A DNA stretch of 39,561 nt from positions 1 to 39,561 of the forward strand of contig JAZDOQ010000034.1 of NCBI GenBank assembly GCA_043798445.1, given 5' to 3'. The notes below the pieces were generated by a model. The model saw only the letters and a list, made by a program, of their open reading frames with translations. It was not told the DNA's origin and made no database searches. The translations under genes and the position numbers were made by a program. This DNA comes from CAIJMI01 sp043798445. Lineage in GTDB: Bacteria > Patescibacteriota > Microgenomatia > UBA10105 > UBA927. Numbering within the stretch: the stretch's first letter is position 1; each line of letters opens with the position of its first letter. Of the stretch, positions 1 through 8,260 are shown piece after piece.

Positions 1-2
1 AG

Positions 3-161
3 AGCGTCGTCTTGCCGCTTTCTTTATTAACAGCAATTATTTTGTTTTATCTTATTGGATTGTTTGAAAATACAGCACCCCATACTGTGGTATTTATATT
101 TTTTCTTTATGCGGCCAGCATTACATGGTTAAAACGTAAGAATGTCGTGTCTCACTTCTAA
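3..161 (+). CDS. C-terminal end of an integral membrane protein (partial)
   Basis: Only the last 52 codons are inside the window; the reading frame is open from base 3 to the TAA at 159-161. The visible peptide holds two hydrophobic stretches (residues about 3-20 and 27-42 of the fragment) and ends in a short basic tail. This looks like the final membrane hairpin of a polytopic protein. It runs toward and overlaps the convergent glycosyltransferase gene by 33 bases. In this polysaccharide locus a polymerase, ligase or lipid-linked glycosyltransferase would fit, but too little is visible to name a family. Confidence 0.55.
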   Translation, partial: SVVLPLSLLTAIILFYLIGLFENTAPHTVVFIFFLYAASITWLKRKNVVSHF

Positions 162-1094
162 GCGAGAAAAAAGCGATTCAAATTGAAAAGAAGAAAGGTA
201 CGTTTTTTGAGTTCTGTTCCTACAACGAGTTAATTTTTTCCAATTAAGGATAGTTTCCCAGATTATTCTTAGATACATTACGGGATTGTATTTTATTAAA
301 CAATATATATGAACAAGATTTTGCCACAACAGCAAGTGGATAAGTTGTTTTATAATTATTTTTTTAGGCCATGTAACGTAAATGGTCCAAATAAGATTAC
401 GGAAACTATAGTACATGACCATATAGCTTTTTCTTCCCCACGTAAACGTACGCATATGTCTTGCAACAAGGGAGTCGTTTTTGTACAAGGTTGCCCCTAC
501 AGCATTTGCGCGGATTGAGAATTCTACATCCTCCAGATACCACACCAGAATAGGGTTGAGAAAGTATCCATATAAGTCAATCATTTTTTTCATAAAGCTG
601 TATTGAATAAGCAGGCAAGACATAGACGCAAGGGTTGTGGAAATTGTTTTTGAGTACGCATTTTTGGCATACCCAGTTCGGAAATATTCAACTCCGAAAG
701 AATCAATGTTTTTCCCTTTTGACTCATAAACGAGTGGGACAATAATCTCCCTGTTAACAGATCTTTTTTGTATTATTTTTTTTAAATTTTTAAAAAAATT
801 TTTGTCAATCCACGCATCGTCGTTAATAATGAGATAATAATCGCTTTTTTGTTGAATTGTTTTATTCACCGCTCTGTTATTAATTCCCACAAAACCCGCC
901 TTGTTTGGGGACACTATTATTTTGTGAATATGGACTTTTACAGAAGACAGCAGATGGTGTGCGTTATTTGTCGTTACCACAACGCGAACGGTTATTGTTT
1001 TGATTTTTGCTTTATATATTGAAGTTATACATCTGGTCAGAACCGGGATGACCCGTAGCGTTCCGGAGGAAGAAATGATGCACGTTATTATCAT
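129..1094 (-). CDS. Family 2 glycosyltransferase
   Basis: Predicted cytoplasmic or membrane-associated GT-A transferase of 321 residues that would add a sugar from a nucleotide sugar to a growing glycan. The N-terminal strand is followed by an NDDAW segment (residues 91-95), in the place of the metal-binding DxD of GT2 enzymes. A WYLEDVEFS segment (185-193) supplies the ED pair typical of the acceptor side, where the catalytic base lies. The C-terminal third is basic and hydrophobic, consistent with membrane association. It is the last gene of a minus-strand operon starting at 4008; only five bases separate it from the preceding GT2. Acceptor and donor cannot be deduced. Its end overlaps the convergent membrane-protein gene by 33 bases. 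Confidence 0.85.
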   Translation of the reverse strand: MIITCIISSSGTLRVIPVLTRCITSIYKAKIKTITVRVVVTTNNAHHLLSSVKVHIHKIIVSPNKAGFVGINNRAVNKTIQQKSDYYLIINDDAWIDKNFFKNLKKIIQKRSVNREIIVPLVYESKGKNIDSFGVEYFRTGYAKNAYSKTISTTLASMSCLLIQYSFMKKMIDLYGYFLNPILVWYLEDVEFSIRANAVGATLYKNDSLVARHMRTFTWGRKSYMVMYYSFRNLIWTIYVTWPKKIIIKQLIHLLLWQNLVHIYCLIKYNPVMYLRIIWETILNWKKLTRCRNRTQKTYLSSFQFESLFSRLEVRHDILTF

Positions 1095-1099
1095 ACTGC

Positions 1100-1900
1100 T
1101 TAGTTACACATAACTCTTTTTAAGAACATTCCATGTTTGAGAGTAAATCTAATAACGCTTTGCATGTGGTGCCACGAGTAAATACTGAATAATTTTTTAT
1201 CACTACGTGCCTGGTGATGATGTATTACTCTTGCTGTTGGCACATAGCACACTTTCCAACCAGCATGCCACACGCGAAGGCAATAATCAATATCTTCAAC
1301 GTATAAATAAAATCGTTCGTCTAAATAGCCAACTAAATCAATCATTTTTTTTCGAATACACATGCATCCGCCTAGTACCCAATCCACTTTCTGAGTTTTA
1401 TTATGATTTTCATTTTTCATTAAGTGAAAATCGTTAATTGCGGTGCTTGGAAAAATATAACGAAGTGGTGTTCTTCGTATAAAAAAGGTCTTCCATGTGG
1501 GAAAATGACGACATGAATACTGAAGGGTTCTGTCGGGATTAAGTAATTGCGGCGCACAAACACCCACATTTTTATACGTGTCCATAAAGGAAATAATATT
1601 TTTGAGAGCACTTGGTAACAATTCTGTGTCAGGATTAAGTAGGAGAATATATTTTCCTTTTGCTCTTTTTATGCAGGCGTTGTTATTCGATGCAAAACCC
1701 TTTCGTTTTTTATTTCTGATAATTTTTATTTGTGGATACTTAACAGAAACAACTTCACCAGTATAATCTGTTGAAGCATTATCAACAACAAATATTTCTA
1801 TATTTATATTTTTGCTAGTTAAAAAAATTGAATGAAGACTTTTAAGAAGCAGGGGCAACATATTATTTGAAATGGTAATTATTGATATATCAGGTTTCAT
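1100..1900 (-). CDS. Family 2 glycosyltransferase, rhamnosyltransferase-like
   Basis: Complete GT2 enzyme of 266 residues. The nucleotide-sugar fold is shown by VDNAS (39-43) and NPDTE (89-93, the DxD equivalent). The segment FYLYVEDIDYCLR (197-209) carries the ED acceptor motif and is very typical of bacterial rhamnosyltransferase-like GT2 proteins. The gene starts inside the end of the aminotransferase gene (11-base overlap), so the two are probably translationally coupled. It sits between a sugar aminotransferase and a second GT2, which suggests it transfers a modified sugar made by the upstream genes. Donor specificity is inference. Confidence 0.9.
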   Translation of the reverse strand: MKPDISIITISNNMLPLLLKSLHSIFLTSKNINIEIFVVDNASTDYTGEVVSVKYPQIKIIRNKKRKGFASNNNACIKRAKGKYILLLNPDTELLPSALKNIISFMDTYKNVGVCAPQLLNPDRTLQYSCRHFPTWKTFFIRRTPLRYIFPSTAINDFHLMKNENHNKTQKVDWVLGGCMCIRKKMIDLVGYLDERFYLYVEDIDYCLRVWHAGWKVCYVPTARVIHHHQARSDKKLFSIYSWHHMQSVIRFTLKHGMFLKRVMCN

Positions 1901-3008
1901 AAGTAAAAGTTGCTAACTGTTTTATTACGCTTACAACAGTCAACATTTCACTTTTTGTATTTCCAAGCCCAGAAGGAAGATATAACCCTTCTTTTTCAAC
2001 CATTTCAGCCACTGGATAATGGCGGTTTTGAAACACGCGAAATTTTTTAAAAGCGGTTCTGGGAGAAAAGAAAAATGTTCTTGTTTGAATATTGTTTATC
2101 AATAATTTATCGATGAGAGCATCGCGATTCATACCGAAGGTTTTTTGTTTAATGCGCGCCGCATACATCCAATACACGTTTTTTGCCCAAGGCTTTTCGG
2201 TTGGTAAAATAAGCCCAGGAACCCGTTTAAGACGATCAGTATAAAATTGTGCCATCATCCGTTTTTTTTGTATTGATTCATTGATGTGTGAAAAGCTGGC
2301 AAGACCTATTGCCGCCTGCACGTTAGTCATTTGATAGTTATATCCAATGGCATCATGAACAAAACGCCGTTTTTTTGAGTGAGAAAGACTTTTTAATCGC
2401 ACAGCACGTTCGTAGATTGATTTGTTATTGGTAAGAAGCATTCCCCCCTCTCCACACGTCACAATTTTATTGGCGTAGAAACTGAAAATCGATATGTCTC
2501 CAAATGCTCCGACTTTTCTTCCTTTGTATTCTGCTCCATGAGCTTCTGCGGCGTCTTCAATAACATATAGATTGTGTTTTTTTGCAATCTGCATAATTGG
2601 ATCCATATCACAGGGATGTCCATATAAATGAACGGGCATAACAGCCCTTGTCTTCTTTGTTATTGATTTTTCTATAAGAACAGGATTTATTGTGTATGTT
2701 TCCGGATCGATATCAACAGGAATCACTGTTGCTCCTGCATACCACACAGCAAAATAACAGGAGGCAATGGTTAGTGCCGGAATCAGTACTTCATCCCCTT
2801 TTCCAATACCAAGTGCAACAACAGCGAGATGAAGCGCAGCGGTTCCAGAATTTGTTGCAGAGCCGTATCGCGTTTTTATATATCTAGAAAATTCTATTTC
2901 AAACGTCCGCACCATTGGTCCTTCACCACTAAGCCACCCAGAATCAAGTGCTTCTTTTGTGAGATTATACATTTCAGGATAGATGGAAGGTTTATTTACG
3001 GGAATCAT
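1890..3008 (-). CDS. DegT/DnrJ/EryC1/StrS sugar aminotransferase
   Basis: PLP-dependent aminotransferase (372 residues) that converts a keto-sugar nucleotide into an amino sugar, typically with glutamate as donor. Visible family features are NSGTAAL (53-59, phosphate-binding region), EDAAEAHGA (151-159) and SFYANK (176-181), in which K181 is the expected Schiff-base lysine, followed by GEGG. The frame extends 18 codons further upstream, but the family normally begins with a sequence like MIPVNKP, so I place the start at 3008. That leaves a 17-base overlap with the oxidoreductase gene. Oxidoreductase plus aminotransferase is a common pair for making a di- or monoamino sugar donor for surface polysaccharide. 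Confidence 0.92.
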   Translation of the reverse strand: MIPVNKPSIYPEMYNLTKEALDSGWLSGEGPMVRTFEIEFSRYIKTRYGSATNSGTAALHLAVVALGIGKGDEVLIPALTIASCYFAVWYAGATVIPVDIDPETYTINPVLIEKSITKKTRAVMPVHLYGHPCDMDPIMQIAKKHNLYVIEDAAEAHGAEYKGRKVGAFGDISIFSFYANKIVTCGEGGMLLTNNKSIYERAVRLKSLSHSKKRRFVHDAIGYNYQMTNVQAAIGLASFSHINESIQKKRMMAQFYTDRLKRVPGLILPTEKPWAKNVYWMYAARIKQKTFGMNRDALIDKLLINNIQTRTFFFSPRTAFKKFRVFQNRHYPVAEMVEKEGLYLPSGLGNTKSEMLTVVSVIKQLATFTYET

Positions 3009-4008
3009 AGGTAGACAAACGAACAGAGCGCTTTGTTTTAGCAGATGTATATACTGCTTCAATCATCTGAATGACAGCTGCACCATCATTGGCGCTAGGC
3101 AACGGCTGTTTATTATTCAGAATACATGAAACAAAATAACGCAGCTCATCTTGATATGATGATATTGGTTTATGCGAAAAATCGTATATCTTTTGTTTTT
3201 TTGAATCTTTACTACCTACAATGACACGATTATTTTGTTTTGAATCGATGAGAGCGTATCCTTTGTCCCCCCATACCTCAAAAGATATATATCCAACCCA
3301 TTGTGTCCAGGATGACGCAATAGTTGCGAAGCGCCCGTCATACGTTTTGTATGTTCCACACGCAACATCCTCGACCGTAGTATGTTTCCAGTAGGTATTT
3401 CCGATAGCCCCAACACATGTTGAAAAATCACCCATGATCCATCTTGTAATATCTAATAGATGGCACGCGTTATCAATATATGTTCCTCCTCCAGAAATAT
3501 CTTTTTTCCAAAACCATGATTTTTCAGTATGTGATCCGTTTGTTCCAATGCTTCCTTTTACAAGCAAAACTTTTCCGACGACGCCCAGCTGTATAAGTTC
3601 ATGTATTTTTTGAATTGCTGGAAAAAACCGATGATTTGATCCTGTTTTGACAAAACGATGATATTTTTTTGCCGCTCGCATTATTTTTTTTGCTTCAATA
3701 AATGATGGAGCCAGCGGTTTTTCACACAATACGTGGCAATCTGCCGCAAGCGCCTCGATAACACACGGTGCGTGATACGCGTTCGGTGTTGCGATGATTA
3801 CCGCGTCAACAGGGGTTGTTTGTTTGAGGGCACTAATTGATGTTGCATAATGGACAGAAAATTGTGTTCCTATTTGTTTGGCAAGGGGCTTGTTTGTGTC
3901 CACAACGCCAACAAGGGTTGCAACACTTTGTATATCAAGACAAGCACGAATTCTTTTTAGTCCGAAATATCCACAACCGACGACCGCGATACGTAACCGT
4001 TTTTTCAT
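2992..4008 (-). CDS. Gfo/Idh/MocA family NAD(P)-dependent sugar oxidoreductase
   Basis: Oxidoreductase of 338 residues that would oxidise a (nucleotide-)sugar hydroxyl to a ketone ahead of transamination. The Rossmann GCGYFG motif (11-16) and the family's EKP signature (96-98) are present, followed by a C-terminal substrate domain with a NACHLLD stretch. The frame is open 21 codons further upstream, but a good promoter (TTGTTC, 17 bases, TACAAT at 4040-4068) lies downstream of that longer start. ATG 4008 also gives the canonical N-terminus. First gene of a four-gene operon; substrate unknown. Confidence 0.9.
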   Translation of the reverse strand: MKKRLRIAVVGCGYFGLKRIRACLDIQSVATLVGVVDTNKPLAKQIGTQFSVHYATSISALKQTTPVDAVIIATPNAYHAPCVIEALAADCHVLCEKPLAPSFIEAKKIMRAAKKYHRFVKTGSNHRFFPAIQKIHELIQLGVVGKVLLVKGSIGTNGSHTEKSWFWKKDISGGGTYIDNACHLLDITRWIMGDFSTCVGAIGNTYWKHTTVEDVACGTYKTYDGRFATIASSWTQWVGYISFEVWGDKGYALIDSKQNNRVIVGSKDSKKQKIYDFSHKPISSYQDELRYFVSCILNNKQPLPSANDGAAVIQMIEAVYTSAKTKRSVRLSTYDSRK

Positions 4009-4039
4009 GATGTTTGCATCCCCACTATTTTGTTTGTTA

Positions 4040-4068
4040 ATTGTAGCAACGATTCCACAGAAGAACAA
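4040..4068 (-). promoter_or_regulatory. Sigma-70 type promoter of the oxidoreductase-aminotransferase-GT2 operon
   Basis: The minus strand carries TTGTTC (4063-4068), a 17-base spacer and TACAAT (4040-4045). Transcription should start near 4033, giving a leader of about 25 bases before ATG 4008. It overlaps the divergent promoter of the plus-strand gene. Confidence 0.6.
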
Positions 4069-4081
4069 CAAACGGTATAAT
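4053..4081 (+). promoter_or_regulatory. Promoter of the plus-strand glycosyltransferase
   Basis: TTCCAC (4053-4058), 17 bases, TATAAT (4076-4081, perfect -10). The expected start near 4088 leaves about 11 bases before ATG 4099. It is interleaved with the minus-strand promoter at 4040-4068, so both directions may compete for polymerase. Confidence 0.55.
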
Positions 4082-4098
4082 AAGGCGGATTATCTTAC

Positions 4099-5232
4099 AT
4101 GAGTAAACAAACGAAAAAACACAATCTCATAATAGTTGCGTTTTATGCATCAATGAAAAGTGGTTGTGATTATGCAACACAGACGATTGATATTTTGGGA
4201 AAACGACACAGTGTTATAGGGTTTGCCCTCGGAGAGCCGATTACCTGGAGAGATATTTTTTCTTTCGGTGATAAGAAGCGCGTTGTTGAAGAATATAAGC
4301 GTTACACAATTTTCCGTCCGTTCTTTGTTATTCCCGGACAACGATTAGTGTTTATAAAACAAATGAATTTATTTGTTAATGCAGTTTTACTTAGAACTTT
4401 TATATCTATATATCATACACAGGAAAAAAAATATTTTTGGTTTTTTGAACCGTTTTTTATTCCAACAATGCTTCGCGTTTTTTCTTCGTACATTACAATT
4501 TTCGATTGTGTTGATTATTTTTTAACCGTTCAACGACCGTTTTTGTCGCACGCAATATCTGCCATTCAGCGAGCAACGCACGGGTTTGTAAATTCTTATA
4601 CACTAAAAAAACAGCTGAGTCGGCATCGCACAGATATCTCAGTTGTTCCATTGGGGTTTGCATACGACTTGTTTTGTCACGCACAACGGGTGAAAGAAAA
4701 AAAGGGAACAAAACAAGTATGCATTGGTTACATTGGCGGTATAGATGAGCGGTTAGATTACAAGCTTTTGTATAACACTGCACGGTCGCTCCCAACCGCC
4801 ATTTTTGTATTTGTTGGAACAAATTATTTTTCCTATAACACCGCGCCCCGTTTTTTTAAATTGTTATATTCTTTACAGAACGTTACTTTTATTGGTGAGG
4901 TGAGTAAGTTAAAAATTCCAGCGATGATTCAATCATTTGATATTTGTCTTATTCCCTATGATTGTAAACAACTATTCAATCTGTATTGTTTCCCAATGAA
5001 AACACTTGAATATTTTTATTACGGTAAGCCTGTATTTGCGACAGATATTCAGGAGCTTCGACGATTCAACCAAGAGCTAATAATTATTCATTCATATACA
5101 GAGTTAGTTCATAAAATAAAATACGTTATGAAAAAAGGTTGGCCACAAAATATACAAAAGAAGCAAATAACACACGCAACCCGGAATTCGTGGGAGAAAA
5201 AAATACACGCAATCGAACAGCACATTTTTTAA
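4099..5232 (+). CDS. GT-B fold glycosyltransferase (GT1/GT4-like)
   Basis: Predicted glycosyltransferase of 377 residues. The N-terminal half contains a DCVDYF stretch (after an aromatic segment around residue 115), a motif I associate with TuaH-like glycosyltransferases. The C-terminal half has the GT-B donor domain pattern: IGYIGGIDERLD, then a segment on carbohydrate-binding strands, then MKTLEYFYYGKPVFATD, which corresponds to the family's E-containing nucleotide-sugar site. It is monocistronic with its own promoter. Its stop codon overlaps the stop of the convergent decarboxylase gene by four bases. Function in glycan assembly is inferred from fold and neighbours; sugar unknown. Confidence 0.8.
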   Translation: MSKQTKKHNLIIVAFYASMKSGCDYATQTIDILGKRHSVIGFALGEPITWRDIFSFGDKKRVVEEYKRYTIFRPFFVIPGQRLVFIKQMNLFVNAVLLRTFISIYHTQEKKYFWFFEPFFIPTMLRVFSSYITIFDCVDYFLTVQRPFLSHAISAIQRATHGFVNSYTLKKQLSRHRTDISVVPLGFAYDLFCHAQRVKEKKGTKQVCIGYIGGIDERLDYKLLYNTARSLPTAIFVFVGTNYFSYNTAPRFFKLLYSLQNVTFIGEVSKLKIPAMIQSFDICLIPYDCKQLFNLYCFPMKTLEYFYYGKPVFATDIQELRRFNQELIIIHSYTELVHKIKYVMKKGWPQNIQKKQITHATRNSWEKKIHAIEQHIF

Positions 5233-6551
5233 CTGCGTTTACTTTTATATATCGCTTGAATATCCTTCATGAATTCACATACATCTTCTTTACGGCAGTG
5301 AGGAAGAAAATGAAACTTGTAAATCCGTAATTTTATTTTTTTGTCATTAAACACGTAGGTTATCGGCTTCGCAAATAGTCCGTATTTCTGTTCAATATTT
5401 GGCGGTATCTTTTGATCTACAAGATCAGAAAAAACAATACCGCACGTAACACTTCCCTCCTCATCAATAACCGTTGCGTTACTTGAGACGCGTTTCATCA
5501 GTTGTATGAATAGATTTTTGTTATTAATTTGTGACATAACGCGTTTTGTAAATCCAATTCTTCCAAACAGATGAATCGCAGCCCAAATGGCAACAATAGG
5601 AGCACTAGACCTTGATCCGAGAAGAGTTGCATCAGCCTCGGGCAAGTAATCGATTGGAGACTGAATAAGTTTTTGTAGCCGTTTTTTGTAAAGAATTATT
5701 CCTGAACCAATAGGTGTCCCGCCGAATTTATGAAAATCAACAACAATGGCGTTAATCATGTCCGATTGAAATGGACTAAACCTATCTTTTGTAAAAGGTG
5801 TGGTTAACCCGCTCAAGGCCGCATCAATCCAAACAAAACAATGCATTTTTGTCAGAGTTCGTTTAAGGACTGTTATTGTGCGGATAATGTTTTCTATTGA
5901 ATCCGATGTCCCGGTTTGTGTATACCCCAACGTGAGGGGAATAAGAAAACCGCGTTTTCCTTCTTCATAAAGCCTTTGAATGGTTGATGACAAACTTGTT
6001 GGACTCATGCCCCATGTGGAATTTTCCAGACCAACGAGTTTATCTGGAATGCGCATTATTCGAGCCGCTTTTGTTATTGAATAGTGAGTGAGATTTGTTC
6101 GTAATAAACACGCCTTTGATTCACAGCCGTGTCGAGTAAGGTGCGACATTCCCATCCACGCAGACACCACGTTACCCTCTGTCCCACCCGTAGTTACATA
6201 CCCACCTATTTTTTCTGGGCACACATTAAATAATGATGCCATAGAATGTACAATGTCGTATTCAAATGAATGAATTGTCGAAGTGTCATCCCTTTTATTC
6301 GACCAGTTTCCTAGCGCGTTTATATTGTATTTAGTTGTATTTGTAAAAAGACGGGAAATGACTGGATCTGGAATTGGGAGTAATTGTCCAAACTGATAGT
6401 TTGGTGACTGTTTGGTTTGGCTTTTTTGTCGAATGAGTATTGCTTTCAAAGGTGCAAGTAACTTTTGTTCGCTTTTTGGAAAAGCACCAGGCTCTTGTGG
6501 GAAAAAAGTATTCCAAAGAAATGAATGTATAGATTTTTTGATTCCAAACAT
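5229..6551 (-). CDS. Group II PLP-dependent decarboxylase, histidine-decarboxylase-like
   Basis: Fold-type I PLP enzyme of 440 residues. TGGTEGN (121-127) matches the phosphate-binding loop of histidine decarboxylase-like proteins. WIDAALSG (241-248) provides the ring-stacking aspartate, and DFHKFGG (272-278) carries the expected PLP lysine K275. LLGSRSS further on is also characteristic of this group. The family decarboxylates aromatic or basic amino acids, or acts on other amino-acid-like substrates. It is unusual inside a polysaccharide locus and is paired, three bases apart, with an upstream methyltransferase. A role in making an amine that decorates a glycan or small molecule is speculation. 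Full length, no broken motif seen. Confidence 0.85.
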   Translation of the reverse strand: MFGIKKSIHSFLWNTFFPQEPGAFPKSEQKLLAPLKAILIRQKSQTKQSPNYQFGQLLPIPDPVISRLFTNTTKYNINALGNWSNKRDDTSTIHSFEYDIVHSMASLFNVCPEKIGGYVTTGGTEGNVVSAWMGMSHLTRHGCESKACLLRTNLTHYSITKAARIMRIPDKLVGLENSTWGMSPTSLSSTIQRLYEEGKRGFLIPLTLGYTQTGTSDSIENIIRTITVLKRTLTKMHCFVWIDAALSGLTTPFTKDRFSPFQSDMINAIVVDFHKFGGTPIGSGIILYKKRLQKLIQSPIDYLPEADATLLGSRSSAPIVAIWAAIHLFGRIGFTKRVMSQINNKNLFIQLMKRVSSNATVIDEEGSVTCGIVFSDLVDQKIPPNIEQKYGLFAKPITYVFNDKKIKLRIYKFHFLPHCRKEDVCEFMKDIQAIYKSKRS

Positions 6552-6554
6552 AGA

Positions 6555-7283
6555 TTATTTTTGTAATATTCCAAGGCCCGACTCTTTTGGAAAAGGAAAA
6601 GTAATTTTGTGAACATTCGGTAACTCGTTCCAAAATTTCCATACCCCAAATTTTCCCTTTCCAATATATCCATGTGCAACAATATCATGAAAAATACAAA
6701 AACCACCAGGATTAAGTCCTGGCCAAAACAACTGAAAATCTTTTTTTACCCCTTCATATGAATGATCGCCATCTATATACACATAATCATAGTGTTTTTG
6801 AGGAAACTGTTTTGCATAGTTTTTGCTTGTTGTTTTGTAGAGTGTAATCTGGGAGGCTACATTGATAATATCAAAGAGATGAATACTTTCTTTTGTATTC
6901 CAAAACCCAGTTCCGCTCCAGTGTTTTTCCGGTGTTTTATCGTCGTACGCCGCGTCTACAAAGTCTACATGACCAATAAGATTTTCTTTACACGCTAGCG
7001 CGCATAACGCTGGTACATACCCTCTTCGTGATCCGATGCATAGCACAAGTTTTGGCTTAGTATTTCTAATAAGAGCATAATGAATGAGGCCGAATCCCAA
7101 AAAATAAGGAGAAGTGTTTTGTCCTTTGTCTCCGTTAAACTTATCAATAATAATATTCGCGATTGTCCTTTTAATAATATGTTCGCGTGCAAATAAACTT
7201 TGTTCCGTGCTATCCATTCTTCGTCGCACAAAAGAGCTCATTGCATATTTGATTATTCGTATGGTGTTTTTTAGTTGTTTCAT
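6555..7283 (-). CDS. Class I SAM-dependent methyltransferase (Methyltransf_24-like)
   Basis: Methyltransferase of 242 residues. A glycine-containing motif I (VLCIGSRRGY, 80-89) is followed by an acidic strand end (DFVDAA, 107-112). The highly characteristic YIDGDHSYEGV (169-179) is shared with sugar and natural-product methyltransferases of the Methyltransf_24 type. A FHDI segment follows. It is the first gene of a two-gene unit with the PLP decarboxylase (three-base gap). Its start codon is preceded by CGGTGAC, the same sequence found two bases before the ATG of the divergent gene at 7361. It may methylate a sugar or the decarboxylase product; the substrate cannot be read from sequence. Confidence 0.85.
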   Translation of the reverse strand: MKQLKNTIRIIKYAMSSFVRRRMDSTEQSLFAREHIIKRTIANIIIDKFNGDKGQNTSPYFLGFGLIHYALIRNTKPKLVLCIGSRRGYVPALCALACKENLIGHVDFVDAAYDDKTPEKHWSGTGFWNTKESIHLFDIINVASQITLYKTTSKNYAKQFPQKHYDYVYIDGDHSYEGVKKDFQLFWPGLNPGGFCIFHDIVAHGYIGKGKFGVWKFWNELPNVHKITFPFPKESGLGILQK

Positions 7284-7319
7284 GCGTCACCGCTATTCTA
7301 CACTATTTATATTATTCCT

Positions 7320-7348
7320 TTTACATTATGCGAATAACTACTTATAAT
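7320..7348 (+). promoter_or_regulatory. Promoter of the QueC-like/radical SAM operon
   Basis: TTTACA (7320-7325), 17-base spacer, TATAAT (7343-7348): close to consensus. The predicted start near 7355 gives a leader of only about six bases before ATG 7361. An inverted repeat (GTCACCG 7286-7292, CGGTGAC 7352-7358) brackets the divergent promoter region. Confidence 0.7.
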
Positions 7349-7360
7349 CAACGGTGACTT

Positions 7361-8260
7361 ATGAAATTTTCAAAACTATCAAAGAAACAAATTTTTGACA
7401 CACTACAGACACGTGAACTTGAAAATGTACCGTTATTAAAAATAATTGATACATATTTAATGCAACTCCGGAGATACATAATTAAAAGCCCCCCTCCAGG
7501 CACACCCGTTATATCGCTCATGTCTGGAGGACTAGACACTACAGTAATAACAGAATATTTAATGCGGATTAAGAAACTTCAGGTGTACCCTGTATATTTC
7601 TATCGACACAAAAAAAATTCTAAGAGAGCGCTTGCGTCAATACGATATTTTTCCAAACGGTTCAAAAAATTATATCCGAGTCTCTATCACGAACCCATTA
7701 CATTTGATTTGTATATCCCACCAAAACTCATAGAAAAAGATTTATTTAAATCACAAGATGATATTATTCCCCCCTCGATATATCACCATAAGGGTGTTCC
7801 TTTTCAGCCAAACATCTATGCGTATTACTGTGCATACTACGCCCGATTTCTTTCTGAGCGCGAACACGTAAACGTCAATACTATTATTGGATCGTGGCTT
7901 CCTTCCAATAGCGATTGGTACAGTTACGAAACAGTAACTGCGTTTCGGCTTATTATGTTGAATTTAATTTCTATGACACGTGATACCTCATTTCAATTTT
8001 ATGCTCTTCCTATGGAGCCGGAATTAGGATATTTTTTTGATAAGGAGGAACTCATTCGATGGGGTGTTTCTGTTGGAATACCACTTGCGCGAACGTGGAC
8101 ATGTGGCAGAGGAGGATATTTTCAGTGTGGACAGTGTACTCAATGTAGCGTTCGGAAGGACCGGTTCGAGATTTCAGGAATTCAGGATAAAACGATTTAT
8201 AAACAAGCCTTTATTGATAAGGCAAAAAAACTATTAAAGAATGTCCTACAAAGGACATAA
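7361..8260 (+). CDS. QueC-like PP-loop ATPase
   Basis: Protein of 299 residues related to 7-cyano-7-deazaguanine synthase (QueC/ExsB). QueC uses ATP to turn a carboxylate into an amide and then a nitrile in preQ0 synthesis. SGGLDT (55-60) is the PP-loop, with Thr where QueC has Ser. The C-terminal zinc site is clear: C248, then CGQCTQC giving C256, C259 and C262, followed by R/F/G/D positions like those of QueC. It differs from housekeeping QueC in a 45-residue N-terminal extension and a larger middle region. No queD, queE or queF lies nearby; instead it heads an operon with a radical SAM protein in a glycan locus. I infer a repurposed relative that activates a different carboxylate, rather than queuosine synthesis. 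Confidence 0.8.
   Translation: MKFSKLSKKQIFDTLQTRELENVPLLKIIDTYLMQLRRYIIKSPPPGTPVISLMSGGLDTTVITEYLMRIKKLQVYPVYFYRHKKNSKRALASIRYFSKRFKKLYPSLYHEPITFDLYIPPKLIEKDLFKSQDDIIPPSIYHHKGVPFQPNIYAYYCAYYARFLSEREHVNVNTIIGSWLPSNSDWYSYETVTAFRLIMLNLISMTRDTSFQFYALPMEPELGYFFDKEELIRWGVSVGIPLARTWTCGRGGYFQCGQCTQCSVRKDRFEISGIQDKTIYKQAFIDKAKKLLKNVLQRT

Noticed and set aside
4009..4071. Longer start of the Gfo/Idh/MocA gene at 4071
   Set aside because: It lies upstream of the best promoter and adds 21 residues before the normal Rossmann N-terminus.
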